Assembly: GCF_003387615.1 (NCBI RefSeq)
Contig: NZ_QUNS01000005.1
Coordinates: 1-64,000, forward strand
DNA: 64,000 bases
Reading direction: 5' to 3'
Source of the DNA: Tenacibaculum gallaicum
GTDB taxonomy: Bacteria; Bacteroidota; Bacteroidia; Flavobacteriales; Flavobacteriaceae
The notes below the pieces were generated by a model. That model worked only from the letters and a program-made list of their open reading frames with translations. It was not told the origin of the DNA and did no database searches. The translations under genes were made by a program, and so were the position numbers. Position 1 is the stretch's first letter. Each line of letters opens with the position of its first letter. Below are positions 17,534 through 26,705 of this stretch, in pieces.

Positions 17534-18589
17534 ATGACACACTTAAGCAGCTCTTTTTTAGAAGACAACTATTCAAAAATTAAAGAAGACTCTATATCTG
17601 GAAGGTGGATAACATTAACAGATATAGAGCCTTTATATTTAGGCTTGCAAAACTCTGAAATTCAAACAAAAACTATTGGAGAATCAGAAGAGGGAAGAGC
17701 CATTTATCAATTAAAATTAGGAAAAGGAGAAAAAAAAATTCTCATTTGGAGTCAAATGCATGGAAACGAAAGTACAGGCACCAAAGCTGTATTTGACTTT
17801 TTAAACTTTATTAAACGTTTTCCTACCCACGAAATAACTCAATCTATTTTAGCTAATTGCAGCATTACTATTGTACCAATGTTAAACCCAGACGGGGCAC
17901 AAGCGTATACACGTGTAAATGCTAACAATGTAGATTTGAATAGAGATGCTGTAAAGCTACAAGCAAAAGAAAGTAAACTTTTGCGTAGTATTCTAGAAGA
18001 AGTAAATCCTGGATTTTGTTTCAATCTTCATGATCAAAGAACCATTTTTGGTGTTGAAGGAACAGAAAACCCAGCAACAATATCTTTTCTAGCTCCTTCA
18101 GAAGAAGAAACAAGAACAATTACTGAAGGAAGAAAGGAAACCATGAATGTAATTGTAGCAATGAATAATTTGTTACAAGAAATTATACCAAATCATGTGG
18201 GTCGTTATACTGATGAATTTTATCCAACTGCTACAGGAGATAATTTTCAAAAGTTAGGACATAATACTATACTTATTGAAGCGGGTCATTTTGCAAATGA
18301 TTACGACAGGGAGGAGGTTAGGAAATATAACTTTTATGCCCTATTACAGGGAATTTATCACATTTCTTTAGCAAAAAACTTCAATAATTTTGAAAAATAC
18401 TTAGCTATTCCTAACAATATCAAGAACTTCTATGATGTGATTTATCGATCAAAAAATAATGAAAAAGATGTCGCATATCAGTATGTAGAAAGTGTAGAAA
18501 ATGATAAATTTGCACTCGTTTTAACAAAAGAAGAAGAAGGGAACTTATCTATGTATTTATCCCATAAAGAATTCATAAAAAATAGTTAA
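17534..18589 (+). CDS. M14-family zinc carboxypeptidase-like protein
   Basis: The 351-residue protein shows all M14 zinc and catalytic residues: H76 and E79 in MHGNESTG, H166 in NLHDQRT, and E249 in LIEAGHF. MLNPDGA and NRDA stretches around residues 116-140 match the substrate-carboxylate region. There is no signal peptide, so it acts in the cytoplasm. It is cotranscribed with the class V aminotransferase-like gene (6-nt gap). Confidence 0.85.
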   Translation: MTHLSSSFLEDNYSKIKEDSISGRWITLTDIEPLYLGLQNSEIQTKTIGESEEGRAIYQLKLGKGEKKILIWSQMHGNESTGTKAVFDFLNFIKRFPTHEITQSILANCSITIVPMLNPDGAQAYTRVNANNVDLNRDAVKLQAKESKLLRSILEEVNPGFCFNLHDQRTIFGVEGTENPATISFLAPSEEETRTITEGRKETMNVIVAMNNLLQEIIPNHVGRYTDEFYPTATGDNFQKLGHNTILIEAGHFANDYDREEVRKYNFYALLQGIYHISLAKNFNNFEKYLAIPNNIKNFYDVIYRSKNNEKDVAYQYVESVENDKFALVLTKEEEGNLSMYLSHKEFIKNS

Positions 18590-18672
18590 AAATTCTTTTT
18601 CTATCAAATAAAACTTATTTTTTTTAGAAAAAAATCATATTTTAGCAATATTACTTGAAGAAAACAAAAAGA

Positions 18673-19152
18673 ATGAAGAAGTTCATACTAGATGAGATTG
18701 ATCATCAAATTTTAGACATTTTAATTGAAAATGCTCGTACACCATTTACAGACATCGCAAAAAAACTGTTAGTATCTGCGGGTACTATACATGTACGTGT
18801 AAAGAAAATGGAAGACGAAGGAATTATTCAAGGCTCTACATTAACCTTGAATTATGAAAAAATGGGGTATTCGTTTATTGCTCATGTTGGGATTTTTTTA
18901 GAAAAAACATCTATGACACAACATGTGCTTGATAACTTACGCTTAATTCCAAATGTAACCGTTGCATACGTAACTGCAGGAAAGTATAATATTTTCTGTA
19001 AAGTGCGTGCTAAAAACACTAATGATGCAAAAGATATTATTTATAAAATAGATGATGTTCATGGTGTAAATAGAACGGAAACAATGATTGCTCTTGAAGA
19101 GAGTATCAATGATAAAAAACGTTTAATGCACGCTATTTTTAAAGATATTTAA
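18673..19152 (+). CDS. Lrp/AsnC-family transcriptional regulator
   Basis: The 159-residue protein has the AsnC-type HTH at residues about 4-60 (LDEIDHQILDILIENARTPFTDIAKKL ... IHVRVKKMEDEGII) and a RAM ligand-binding domain after it (VGIFLEKTS ... VTAGKYNIFCKV). I use the ATG at 18673; an in-frame TTG 18 nt upstream adds only basic residues. It follows the M14/aminotransferase pair on the same strand and could regulate it, by analogy with Lrp regulators of amino-acid genes. Confidence 0.88.
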   Translation: MKKFILDEIDHQILDILIENARTPFTDIAKKLLVSAGTIHVRVKKMEDEGIIQGSTLTLNYEKMGYSFIAHVGIFLEKTSMTQHVLDNLRLIPNVTVAYVTAGKYNIFCKVRAKNTNDAKDIIYKIDDVHGVNRTETMIALEESINDKKRLMHAIFKDI

Positions 19153-19172
19153 AAACTATTTTTATAAAATGT

Positions 19173-19203
19173 AAAAGGGTAGCAAAATTTTGCTACCCTT
19201 TTT
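19173..19203. terminator. Bidirectional terminator
   Basis: A near-perfect palindrome, AAAAGGGTAGCAAAA and its complement TTTTGCTACCCTTTT, lies between convergent genes and supplies a T-run on both strands. Confidence 0.88.
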
Positions 19204-19249
19204 ATTGTTTAACTAATTAAACTTTTTAGAATATAAGTTTTTTGTTAGT

Positions 19250-20110
19250 TTATTTTAAATTTTCAAATTCTTCCTTAGAAATTTCACCAGAATTAATTTT
19301 TCTTAACTCTTCCATTTTTGATAAGATAAATTTGTGTAAACTTTCGTCAATATCATCTGGTTTCTTTAAATCCTGACGTAAAGCTCCTGGTAATACATAG
19401 TTATCATAGTAATAAAAGAAGTTATAATCAAAACTACTTACAGTTAAGTCATAATCTCCCAGTAAATATCCTAAACGAAAAGCTGAACGACGTTGCGCAG
19501 GTGTACCATGGTGTCCAGGGCTAGTTGTATTATAGTCACCAATAGAAGCAGCAAAGTTATATGCTGGTGCTGCTTGTGTCCAAGTAGCGTTATAACCATT
19601 TGGCTTTTTAATGTAATAACCAGCAAAACCATCAGCTTCTAATTCAGTTGCTCTAGCGGTACTTTCCGATCTTGAAGGTAAGCTATTTTGATATTGTAAC
19701 TGATGTCCGACTTCATGAGCTTGAACCATAGCACAAGAAATTCTTCCTCCTTGGCTTAAGGCCATGTTATATAATTCTTCTCCAAAAATAACATAACCAG
19801 CACCATAAGAAATAGCATTTGCTGTTCCTGAACCTTTAGCAAAGTATAACGGAACAGTATTGATATTAAACACGTCAGCTATTTTAACGTTTTGGTTATT
19901 TAAGAAGTTTGTTTCTGATTGGTTTACAATAGTTGAACCAATGTAAGCGTTTTGTCCCCAGTTACCATCAATATAGCTACATACTTCATGAGAATGGGTG
20001 TCAAATAATTTAGCATTTGGATTATCAACAGGGTTAGTGTCGTTATCACTACAGCTTACCATTAATATGGCTGCTGCTGTTGCTAATATGAAGGGTTTTA
20101 AATTTTTCAT
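19250..20110 (-). CDS. Secreted zincin lipoprotein (putative metallopeptidase)
   Basis: The 286-residue protein has a lipoprotein signal with lipobox LMVSC (Cys 20). The zinc motif is HEVGH (132-136), followed by ELEADGFAGYY around residues 157-166, in which E158 is a good third-ligand candidate. This HExxH plus ELxADxxAG pattern resembles the neutral zinc metallopeptidase (YpfJ-like) fold. It is probably anchored to the outer membrane or periplasmic face. It stands alone between convergent and same-strand neighbours. Confidence 0.75.
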   Translation of the reverse strand: MKNLKPFILATAAAILMVSCSDNDTNPVDNPNAKLFDTHSHEVCSYIDGNWGQNAYIGSTIVNQSETNFLNNQNVKIADVFNINTVPLYFAKGSGTANAISYGAGYVIFGEELYNMALSQGGRISCAMVQAHEVGHQLQYQNSLPSRSESTARATELEADGFAGYYIKKPNGYNATWTQAAPAYNFAASIGDYNTTSPGHHGTPAQRRSAFRLGYLLGDYDLTVSSFDYNFFYYYDNYVLPGALRQDLKKPDDIDESLHKFILSKMEELRKINSGEISKEEFENLK

Positions 20111-20274
20111 TTTTCTTTGATTTAAATCATGTAAAAAAGTTAATTAATTAAACAATCAATAATCTAAGCGTTAAAATGATAAAAATATTGCCTTCTGTTT
20201 TAAAAAAATAAAAATTACATAGTTGTTAATTAAGGTTAACTATTGAAAATGAGAACAATAGGACATGTACCTTT

Positions 20275-20982
20275 TTATAAACTCCAATTAAACTTTTCAA
20301 AAATCACATACCAATCTTTAGGAAAATCTGACTCTATAGATAGTTTTTTATTTGAATAAGGATGAGTAAACCCCAAAGAATGAGCGTGTAAAAAAAGATT
20401 TTCACAATTAAAATTATCAATAAACATTGTATTATGGTTCTTATCACCATATTTTGGATCTCCAATTAGAGGGTGACTGATTTTATTCATGTGAATCCGT
20501 AACTGGTGTAACCTTCCTGTTTTAGGTAGTAACTTAACTAAGCTATACCTTGATGTATCGTAAGGTTTAACAGGAATGTCTACTATAACATTTTTTACAG
20601 TAAACAAATGTGTTTCAGCATTTTTATGCACATTAGCATCTCTTCCTTTAACAGGAGAATCTATAATTTTAGTTTCAGGAGCATGACCTCTAACAATTCC
20701 GTAATACGTTTTTTGTATTTCGTTCTTGGTAAATAGTTCTTGAAACTTAGCTACAAATTCTGTTTCTTTAGCTAGTAATATAATTCCTGATGTCTTTCTA
20801 TCAAGACGGTGAACAGGATACATTTTTTGCTTGAATTGTTGCTGAATTAGTTGTAACAAAGAATCTTCATCTACAACGTTTCTTGAATGGTGTGCATGAT
20901 GCACTACTACATTATTAGGTTTTGATACACAAAGAATATAATCGTCTTCGTAAAGTACATCTAAGTTCATTATACTACTCAT
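20275..20982 (-). CDS. RluA-family pseudouridine synthase (TruC-like)
   Basis: The 235-residue enzyme has the catalytic motif HRLDRKTSGIILLAK with the aspartate nucleophile at D61, and RLHQLRIHM in the C-terminal half. It lacks an S4 domain and has the length of TruC-type tRNA pseudouridine synthases. Substrate choice (tRNA65 versus rRNA) cannot be read from the sequence. It overlaps the upstream MFS gene by 8 nt. Confidence 0.85.
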   Translation of the reverse strand: MSSIMNLDVLYEDDYILCVSKPNNVVVHHAHHSRNVVDEDSLLQLIQQQFKQKMYPVHRLDRKTSGIILLAKETEFVAKFQELFTKNEIQKTYYGIVRGHAPETKIIDSPVKGRDANVHKNAETHLFTVKNVIVDIPVKPYDTSRYSLVKLLPKTGRLHQLRIHMNKISHPLIGDPKYGDKNHNTMFIDNFNCENLFLHAHSLGFTHPYSNKKLSIESDFPKDWYVIFEKFNWSL

Positions 20983-22177
20983 TTACGGGTTTTAACTTAG
21001 TAAAGTTTAATAGAAGTAAAGACAATAATCCACATATAAAAAAACCTATAAAAAGCGGTAGAGTAGTGGTATCAACATATCTTCCTATTAAAGTAGCAAT
21101 TGGTACAGCCATGATAGTGGATACAAAACCGTTAATTGCAGCGCCAATACCTGCAATATGCCCAACAGGTTGCATAGCTAATGCACGAAGGTTTCCAAAT
21201 AAAAATCCGATTGAGAAAAATTGTAAAGCAAAGAACACCAACAATATTGCAATACTTGGGTTTTCTTTTTGATAAAATAATACGATATAAATAACTGGAA
21301 CTATTGAAAAAATAATTAAAAAGAATGATACGAGTTTATGCATTCCAAACCTCATAACAAACGAACCATTTAAGAAAGTTGCAAAACCAACAGAAATAGC
21401 CAATCCAGCAAATATGTAAGGAAATTCATCAATTAATAAATATTGTTCTTGAAAAATTTGTTGTGAAGCACTTAAATACACCATAAACGATCCAGTAATA
21501 AAACCAGAAATTAAGGTAAAAATGGTAGCTTGTTTGTATTTTACAAACTCTTTTAATCCATCAGAAAATAAACCAAAAGAAAATTTAACTCTATTTTCTT
21601 CTTTTAGTGTTTCTGGTTGACGTTTCCACAACCAAAACATGACTAAAACTCCAAATATTAACTGGCTATAGAATATAGATTTCCAGCCGTAAGCATCTAA
21701 CATTAATTTACCTATGGCAGGTGCTACAACAGGAACTAAAATAAATATTACTACTATAAATGACATAATTTTTGCCATATAGTTTCCACTAAAACTATCA
21801 CGAACCATGGCAATACTTATAGTTCTTGGAGCAGAAAGTCCAATTCCTTGTAAAATTCTTCCGAAAACCATCATTTCAATGCTTGTAGCATTAACACAGA
21901 CAAAACTAGCGATAACAAAGAGTACAAAACCTCCATAAATAACTGTTTTTCTTCCTAAACTATCAGAAATTGGTCCAGAAATTAATTGACCAAAACCTAA
22001 ACCTAAGAAAATCATGGTTACTAGTAACTGACTGTCATGTGATTCTTTTTGAACACGAATACTAATTCCTATTTGTTCTAACGCCGGGAGTAATGCATCT
22101 ATTGATAAAGCGACTAATGACATTAAGGAAGCCATTAAAGCAATAAACTCTAACTTTGATTGATTATTTTTTTGCAT
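20975..22177 (-). CDS. Bcr/CflA-type MFS efflux transporter
   Basis: The 400-residue protein has about 12 transmembrane helices and the Bcr/CflA motifs SISIDALLPAL-like in helix 1, GLGFGQLISGPISDSLGRK between helices 2 and 3, and GRILQGIG with the following RDSF. Such pumps export drugs or dipeptides. A TATTTTTG -7 element ends only 4 bp before the ATG, so the mRNA is probably leaderless or initiates at a downstream codon. The pseudouridine synthase gene overlaps its 3' end. Confidence 0.85.
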   Translation of the reverse strand: MQKNNQSKLEFIALMASLMSLVALSIDALLPALEQIGISIRVQKESHDSQLLVTMIFLGLGFGQLISGPISDSLGRKTVIYGGFVLFVIASFVCVNATSIEMMVFGRILQGIGLSAPRTISIAMVRDSFSGNYMAKIMSFIVVIFILVPVVAPAIGKLMLDAYGWKSIFYSQLIFGVLVMFWLWKRQPETLKEENRVKFSFGLFSDGLKEFVKYKQATIFTLISGFITGSFMVYLSASQQIFQEQYLLIDEFPYIFAGLAISVGFATFLNGSFVMRFGMHKLVSFFLIIFSIVPVIYIVLFYQKENPSIAILLVFFALQFFSIGFLFGNLRALAMQPVGHIAGIGAAINGFVSTIMAVPIATLIGRYVDTTTLPLFIGFFICGLLSLLLLNFTKLKPVNE

Positions 22178-22181
22178 TAGG

Positions 22182-22189
22182 CAAAAATA
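22182..22189 (-). promoter_or_regulatory. -7 promoter element of the MFS gene
   Basis: TATTTTTG on the minus strand matches TAnnTTTG exactly and lies 4 bp upstream of the annotated ATG at 22177. Transcription would begin at about the start codon. Confidence 0.5.
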
Positions 22190-22230
22190 CTGCCTTTATT
22201 TTGTTTTGAAGTGTGGATTGAAGTTAAAAA

Positions 22231-22252
22231 AAGGCTGTTTTTTAACAGCCTT
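22231..22252 (-). terminator. Terminator on the cassette-island side of the MFS gene
   Basis: A 9-bp stem AAGGCTGTT/AACAGCCTT with a TTTT loop is followed on the minus strand by TTTTTAAC. It would stop transcripts arriving from the repeat region on the right. Confidence 0.75.
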
Positions 22253-22290
22253 AAACAAACAATATCATAACTTTATAAGTCTAATAAAAA

Positions 22291-22367
22291 GACGCTGTCA
22301 AGAATAAAAGTGTAGTAAAACAAAAAAATTGTAAAAGTGAAGGGGCATTTTATTCTAAAACAGCGTC
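22291..22367 (-). repeat. 77-bp inverted-repeat element
   Basis: Outer arms GACGCTGT and ACAGCGTC are perfect inverted partners, and inner arms GAATAAAA and TTTTATTC extend the stem across short bulges. On the minus strand it is followed by TTTTT, so it could act as a large terminator. Within the loop the minus strand encodes a 16-residue aromatic peptide frame (MPLHFYNFFVLLHFYS). It may be a small RNA, a MITE-like remnant or a terminator. Confidence 0.5.
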
Positions 22368-22499
22368 ATATTCTATATACATCTTACAGTTTATAAAACA
22401 GCTATAATTTAAATAACCCTACTTTTTTTGTTAAAAATTTTTAAATTTATTTTTTTTATAACATAAGCATTCACTTTATCATTTATATGAAAATAAGTT

Positions 22500-23250
22500 A
22501 CACTCAATTTTATTTAACATAATATTAATTATAGTACATTTGATAGCTATAATGTAGTATTATGTAAAATATCCCAGAAGCATTTGTTTTCAAAAGAACA
22601 ATTGGAACTTGGGTCATTAAACTAATAAGCGGTTTGCTTCGCAGAGTTTTTTAAAACATTATGTATCTATAATTAGACGTTATGTAAAATTGCCGCTCGC
22701 AAACGCTCGATTGCTTTTTAAAAATAATTATGCTGTCGCAGTAATTTTTTTAAACACAATTATCCATCGCTTGCCAACGCCAAAAAAAAGCAAAACCTTT
22801 TGGGTTCTAATTAAATGTTGAAATGCATTAAAGTTCTTGTTATAAAAAATCTCATAAACATTTAGTTAGCTTCACGCAACAGTATAAAATTTTCCAGCCA
22901 CATTTTCCATGCTTTAAAATTTCTATACACTTGCTCGTTTCGTCTTTCAATTAAACCTTTTAAATTGTAACTATTAATATTATGTAAAATAGAATTTGAA
23001 CTTTTGAACTCTCAATCTTTTCATTCTTATCTTTTTTTCTTAATAAAAAAAGAAACAAAAAAATCAAGACTGCACAAAACTTTGGAAACAATTACGGTTC
23101 GTTACACTATATTTTAGGAAACATTGTAACTTATTCAGATTGCTTTGAGATTATTGTATAATAAGAACTATTAAGAAAATTTATTGCTAAACCCCTAAAA
23201 TATAAACGCTCCACTCACCTATTGTTTTAGCCAAAGTTTTATGAGGTCGG
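22500..23250. repeat. Composite non-coding repeat block A (3' border of the UvrA2 cassette)
   Basis: The gap 22178-23238 has no supported gene. It contains blocks found again in B and C: a weak M2 (from 22517); M3 with TTATGTAAAAT at 22560 and TTGGGTCATTAAACT to about 22622; M4 at 22678-22791 beginning CGTTATGT; M5 at 23050-23121; and a tail at 23183-23250 that reaches into the last codons of UvrA2. M5 is about 93% identical to its copy in B by eye. The order of blocks is A: M2-M3-M4-M5. Confidence 0.8.
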
Positions 23251-25512
23251 CAAATTCGAACTATTATAAAGGTTTAGGAATTTTGAAGTATAACTTTCAC
23301 TTTTCATTTGAAGTTCTATTGGTGTTCCTTCAAAAATCAATTCGCCTCCATTTTTGCCTCCTTCAGGACCAATATCTATAATCCAATCTGCATTATTCAT
23401 AATATCTAAACTATGCTCAATAACAATTACTGAATTCCCTTTATTTACTAATTTTTCTAATAGTTCAATAATCTTGGTGATATCAGATAAATGCAAACCT
23501 GTTGTTGGTTCATCCAGAATATAAATGTTTCCTTCTTTATGTAGCTCACTTGCCAATTTTACACGTTGGCATTCACCTCCAGATAAAGTTGATAATGGTT
23601 GTCCTAATTGTAAATAACCTAATCCTACTTCTTGAAGCACATTTAGTTTTTTTAGAATCTTACTATCATTGAAAAATTCGATTGCTTGACTTACAGTTAA
23701 TTCTAAAACATCTACAATTGTTTTACTATTTAACTTATGTTTTAAAACGTCATCCTTGTAACGATTACCATTACACTTTTCACAAGTAGTTTTTATTGGG
23801 TCCATAAATGCTAAATCCATTAAAATGCACCCCAATCCTTTACAATTTTCACATGCTCCATCTGCATTAAAACTATATAACGAAGATTTGGTTCTTGGAT
23901 TTTTCTCTGCAAATAAATCTCTTATTTGGTCAAATACTCCAGTATAAGTTGCTGGATTTGAACGAATGGATTTACCAACAGGAGATTGGTCGATAACTAC
24001 AGCATTCGGATATGAATTTAAAAATTCCTTATGAATTAATGAACTCTTACCAGAACCTGCAACACCAGTGACACAAACAAATACACCTTTAGGAATCTTA
24101 ACATTTATATTCTTTAAATTATTAGCTGTGGCATTATTAACCTCAAAATAATTAGACCAATTTCTAAAGTTCTTTTTTACTGAGATTTTTTGATTTATAT
24201 ATGTACCAGTTAATGTTTTAGCTTTTAATAATTCATCAAAACTTCCTTGAAATACCACTTCTCCTCCTCTACTTCCTGCGTGTGGTCCCATATCGACAAT
24301 GTGGTCGGCAATTTTTATTAAATCTGGGTCGTGCTCTACCATTAAAATTGTATTTCCTTGACTACGTAACTCTTTTAATAAATCTGCAACTAAATCTACA
24401 TCTCTTGGATGTAAACCGACACTTGGTTCATCTAAAACATATAGCATTTCTGTTAAACTATTACCTAACTGTTTTGCTAACTGAACGCGTTGTGCTTCGC
24501 CACCAGATAATGTTCCTGTTGCTCTGGACAAATTCAAATATCCTACACCAATCTTAATCAGGTTATTTGTTCGCTTAATAAGTTGTTCTAAAACTGTTTC
24601 TGCTTTTTTACTTTTAATAGATTTTAAAAAACTATACAACTCTGTAAGTTGTAGATTCCCTAACTCATAAATATTTTTGCTATTAATCCTGCATTCTAAA
24701 GCTTCTTTTTTTAATCGTGCTCCATGACAATCATTACAGGTTGTCGTTTTCACAAACTGTGTAATAATTTTTTGTCGTGATTTAGAAAGACTATTAAAAT
24801 CTTTCTTCAAAAAGCCTCTATTGATTTTTGTAACTATACCATTAAAATTAGCATCAAATCCTTGTTCTCCTTCACTTAATTTAAACTTTAGTCCATCTGC
24901 ATAAAACAATATTTCTTTTTCCTTTTCGGAATACTCTTTTAATGGTTTATCCATATCAAAAAAACCAGAGTTAACTATCAGTTTCCAAGCTAAAGAATTC
25001 ACTTTAAAATCTGGAAAGAGAATTGCTCCTTGCTTTAAAGATTTATTCCAATCAATAACTCCATTAATATCTAAATCATTTATTGAACCAGCTCCTCCAC
25101 ATTTTGGACACATACCTTCTGGTGAATTAGGAGAGAAATGATTAGACATGCCAACTTCTGGAGCACCTATTCTTGAAAACAGCAATCTTAAAAATGCAGA
25201 AATTTCAGATAATGTTCCAACATTTGAGCGTGAATTACCTACAATTCGTTTCTGTTCTAAAAGGATGATTGGAGATAAATTTTCAATGGAGTCATAATCT
25301 GCTTGGTCATATTTTGGCAAACGACTACGTGCAAATGTGCTAAAAGTATCATATAACTGTCTTTGAGCTTCAGCAGTTATAGTTTCAAATACTAAAGAAG
25401 ATTTTCCAGAGCCTGATAATCCTGTAAAAACTACTATTTGATTTCTTGGGATTTCAACATTGATATTCTTTAAATTATTCTGCCTCGCTCCTTTTATCTT
25501 TATATGCTTCAT
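23239..25512 (-). CDS. UvrA2-like ABC ATPase (short UvrA family)
   Basis: The 757-residue protein has two ABC modules: Walker A motifs GLSGSGKSS (31-39) and GVAGSGKSSL (about 483-492), and two signatures LSGGEAQRV and LSGGECQRV. Zinc-finger pairs include CPKCGGAG, CNDCHGAR and CENCKG/CEKCNG. It is much shorter than housekeeping UvrA (about 940), matching UvrA2/DrrC-like proteins tied to drug tolerance. It is the last gene of an operon with a DHFR-like protein and a TetR regulator (9-nt gap), a combination that suggests antibiotic tolerance. Confidence 0.88.
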   Translation of the reverse strand: MKHIKIKGARQNNLKNINVEIPRNQIVVFTGLSGSGKSSLVFETITAEAQRQLYDTFSTFARSRLPKYDQADYDSIENLSPIILLEQKRIVGNSRSNVGTLSEISAFLRLLFSRIGAPEVGMSNHFSPNSPEGMCPKCGGAGSINDLDINGVIDWNKSLKQGAILFPDFKVNSLAWKLIVNSGFFDMDKPLKEYSEKEKEILFYADGLKFKLSEGEQGFDANFNGIVTKINRGFLKKDFNSLSKSRQKIITQFVKTTTCNDCHGARLKKEALECRINSKNIYELGNLQLTELYSFLKSIKSKKAETVLEQLIKRTNNLIKIGVGYLNLSRATGTLSGGEAQRVQLAKQLGNSLTEMLYVLDEPSVGLHPRDVDLVADLLKELRSQGNTILMVEHDPDLIKIADHIVDMGPHAGSRGGEVVFQGSFDELLKAKTLTGTYINQKISVKKNFRNWSNYFEVNNATANNLKNINVKIPKGVFVCVTGVAGSGKSSLIHKEFLNSYPNAVVIDQSPVGKSIRSNPATYTGVFDQIRDLFAEKNPRTKSSLYSFNADGACENCKGLGCILMDLAFMDPIKTTCEKCNGNRYKDDVLKHKLNSKTIVDVLELTVSQAIEFFNDSKILKKLNVLQEVGLGYLQLGQPLSTLSGGECQRVKLASELHKEGNIYILDEPTTGLHLSDITKIIELLEKLVNKGNSVIVIEHSLDIMNNADWIIDIGPEGGKNGGELIFEGTPIELQMKSESYTSKFLNLYNSSNLPTS

Positions 25513-25521
25513 TCTGTTGTG

Positions 25522-26085
25522 TTATATTCTTCCAAGTATCCAATCAATACCTTTATAAAAATCTTCAATAGTTAATACTCCTAAATCTGTTTTTTCATTT
25601 TGAGAGGCAGCAGCCAATGCAAAACCGTGTGTGTAATCTACAATTACATCAGCAAACAGAATACCTTCAGTTTCATCATTAACTAATAAAATGGCGTGTT
25701 GTCTAATAGAATTAGTTAAGTCAATTAATTCTTTATTAATTAAGGAATGGTCAGTTAGCAACAATCTTGATACATTTGGATGCTTAAACACACATTTACA
25801 ATAGTTTCCTAACAATGTTCTAATAACATCTTTAGAGTTGTTAGTTATAGTGATTTCGTTCACATTCTTATAAACAATTTCCACAAGACTTTTTATAAAA
25901 TTTTGACGTGAACCAACATGATGTTTTAAAGCCATTGCAGTGACTCCGAAGACATTCGCCAATTTTCTAAAAGAAAGTCCATTTTCTCCATGTTCATCAA
26001 GAATTTTAAGTGCTTCTTTTAAAATATCATCTTTTGATAATATCAATTTATCATTTGTTGGTCTGCCTAATGATTTACTTGTCAT
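25522..26085 (-). CDS. TetR-family regulator of the UvrA2 operon
   Basis: The 187-residue protein has a TetR HTH in its first 65 residues (DDILKEALKILDEHGENGLSFRKLANVFGVTAMALKHHVGSRQNFIKSLV) and a C-terminal helical ligand domain resembling TetR_C. It lies between the DHFR-like gene (3-nt gap) and UvrA2 (9-nt gap), so it is transcribed with its likely targets. A perfect TATACA-G-TGTATA palindrome in the operon promoter is a good candidate operator. Confidence 0.85.
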   Translation of the reverse strand: MTSKSLGRPTNDKLILSKDDILKEALKILDEHGENGLSFRKLANVFGVTAMALKHHVGSRQNFIKSLVEIVYKNVNEITITNNSKDVIRTLLGNYCKCVFKHPNVSRLLLTDHSLINKELIDLTNSIRQHAILLVNDETEGILFADVIVDYTHGFALAAASQNEKTDLGVLTIEDFYKGIDWILGRI

Positions 26086-26088
26086 TTT

Positions 26089-26640
26089 CTATGTATTTAA
26101 AACTTCGTAGTGATTTTGTATAAAGCCAAATTTCATAGATTTTGAGTTGATTAATTTTAAATCAATATCATTATTTATTTCTCCAAACAAGCGTTTCCCT
26201 TTGCCTATTAGTATAGGAATTTGTGTGAGCGTAATTTCTTTTACAAATCCATCATTAATAAATGATTGTACTAACTTACCGCCATCTATATAGGCTTTTT
26301 TAAGACCTTTCTCATAAAGAATTTGCATTAGCTCTTTTGGTTTTAGAGCTTTAATAATTACTTGCTTTTGTAATGATTCAGGAACATCATCTTGAGTTAA
26401 TCTTCTACTTAAAACATATACAGGCATTTTATAAGGCCATTGTTCAAAACCAAGTACCGTTTTATATGTACCACTTCCCATTACTAATACATCTATTTTT
26501 TTTGTAAACTCTTCAAAGCTATTATCATCTTCGTCTACACCATACTTCATTAACCAATCTAATGAGTTGTCTTGTCTAGCTACAAAACCATCTAAACTTG
26601 AAGCCATAAAGACGTAACCATTTGAATACTTATCCTCCAT
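26089..26640 (-). CDS. Dihydrofolate reductase-family protein (RibD C-terminal-like)
   Basis: The 183-residue protein starts with the DHFR-family motif YVFMASSLDGFVARQDNSLDWL, followed by VLVMGSGTYKTVLGF and the late strand QIPILIGKGKRLFG. This is the RibD_C/YyaP-type reductase family rather than true FolA. Such proteins are often encoded beside drug-resistance regulators; the reaction is unknown. It is the first gene of the cassette and is preceded by a TetR-type palindrome and repeat block B. Confidence 0.83.
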   Translation of the reverse strand: MEDKYSNGYVFMASSLDGFVARQDNSLDWLMKYGVDEDDNSFEEFTKKIDVLVMGSGTYKTVLGFEQWPYKMPVYVLSRRLTQDDVPESLQKQVIIKALKPKELMQILYEKGLKKAYIDGGKLVQSFINDGFVKEITLTQIPILIGKGKRLFGEINNDIDLKLINSKSMKFGFIQNHYEVLNT

Positions 26641-26663
26641 ATCATTTAAATTAAAAATGTAAA

Positions 26664-26676
26664 TATACAGTGTATA
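26664..26676. promoter_or_regulatory. Candidate TetR operator of the UvrA2 cassette
   Basis: TATACAGTGTATA is a 6+1+6 palindrome located 24 bp upstream of the DHFR-like start. On the minus strand it overlaps TATATTTA, a one-mismatch -7 element. Repression by the cassette's TetR protein is inferred. Confidence 0.55.
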
Positions 26677-26705
26677 ATTTTAACATCAAAACGATACTTT
26701 CCATT

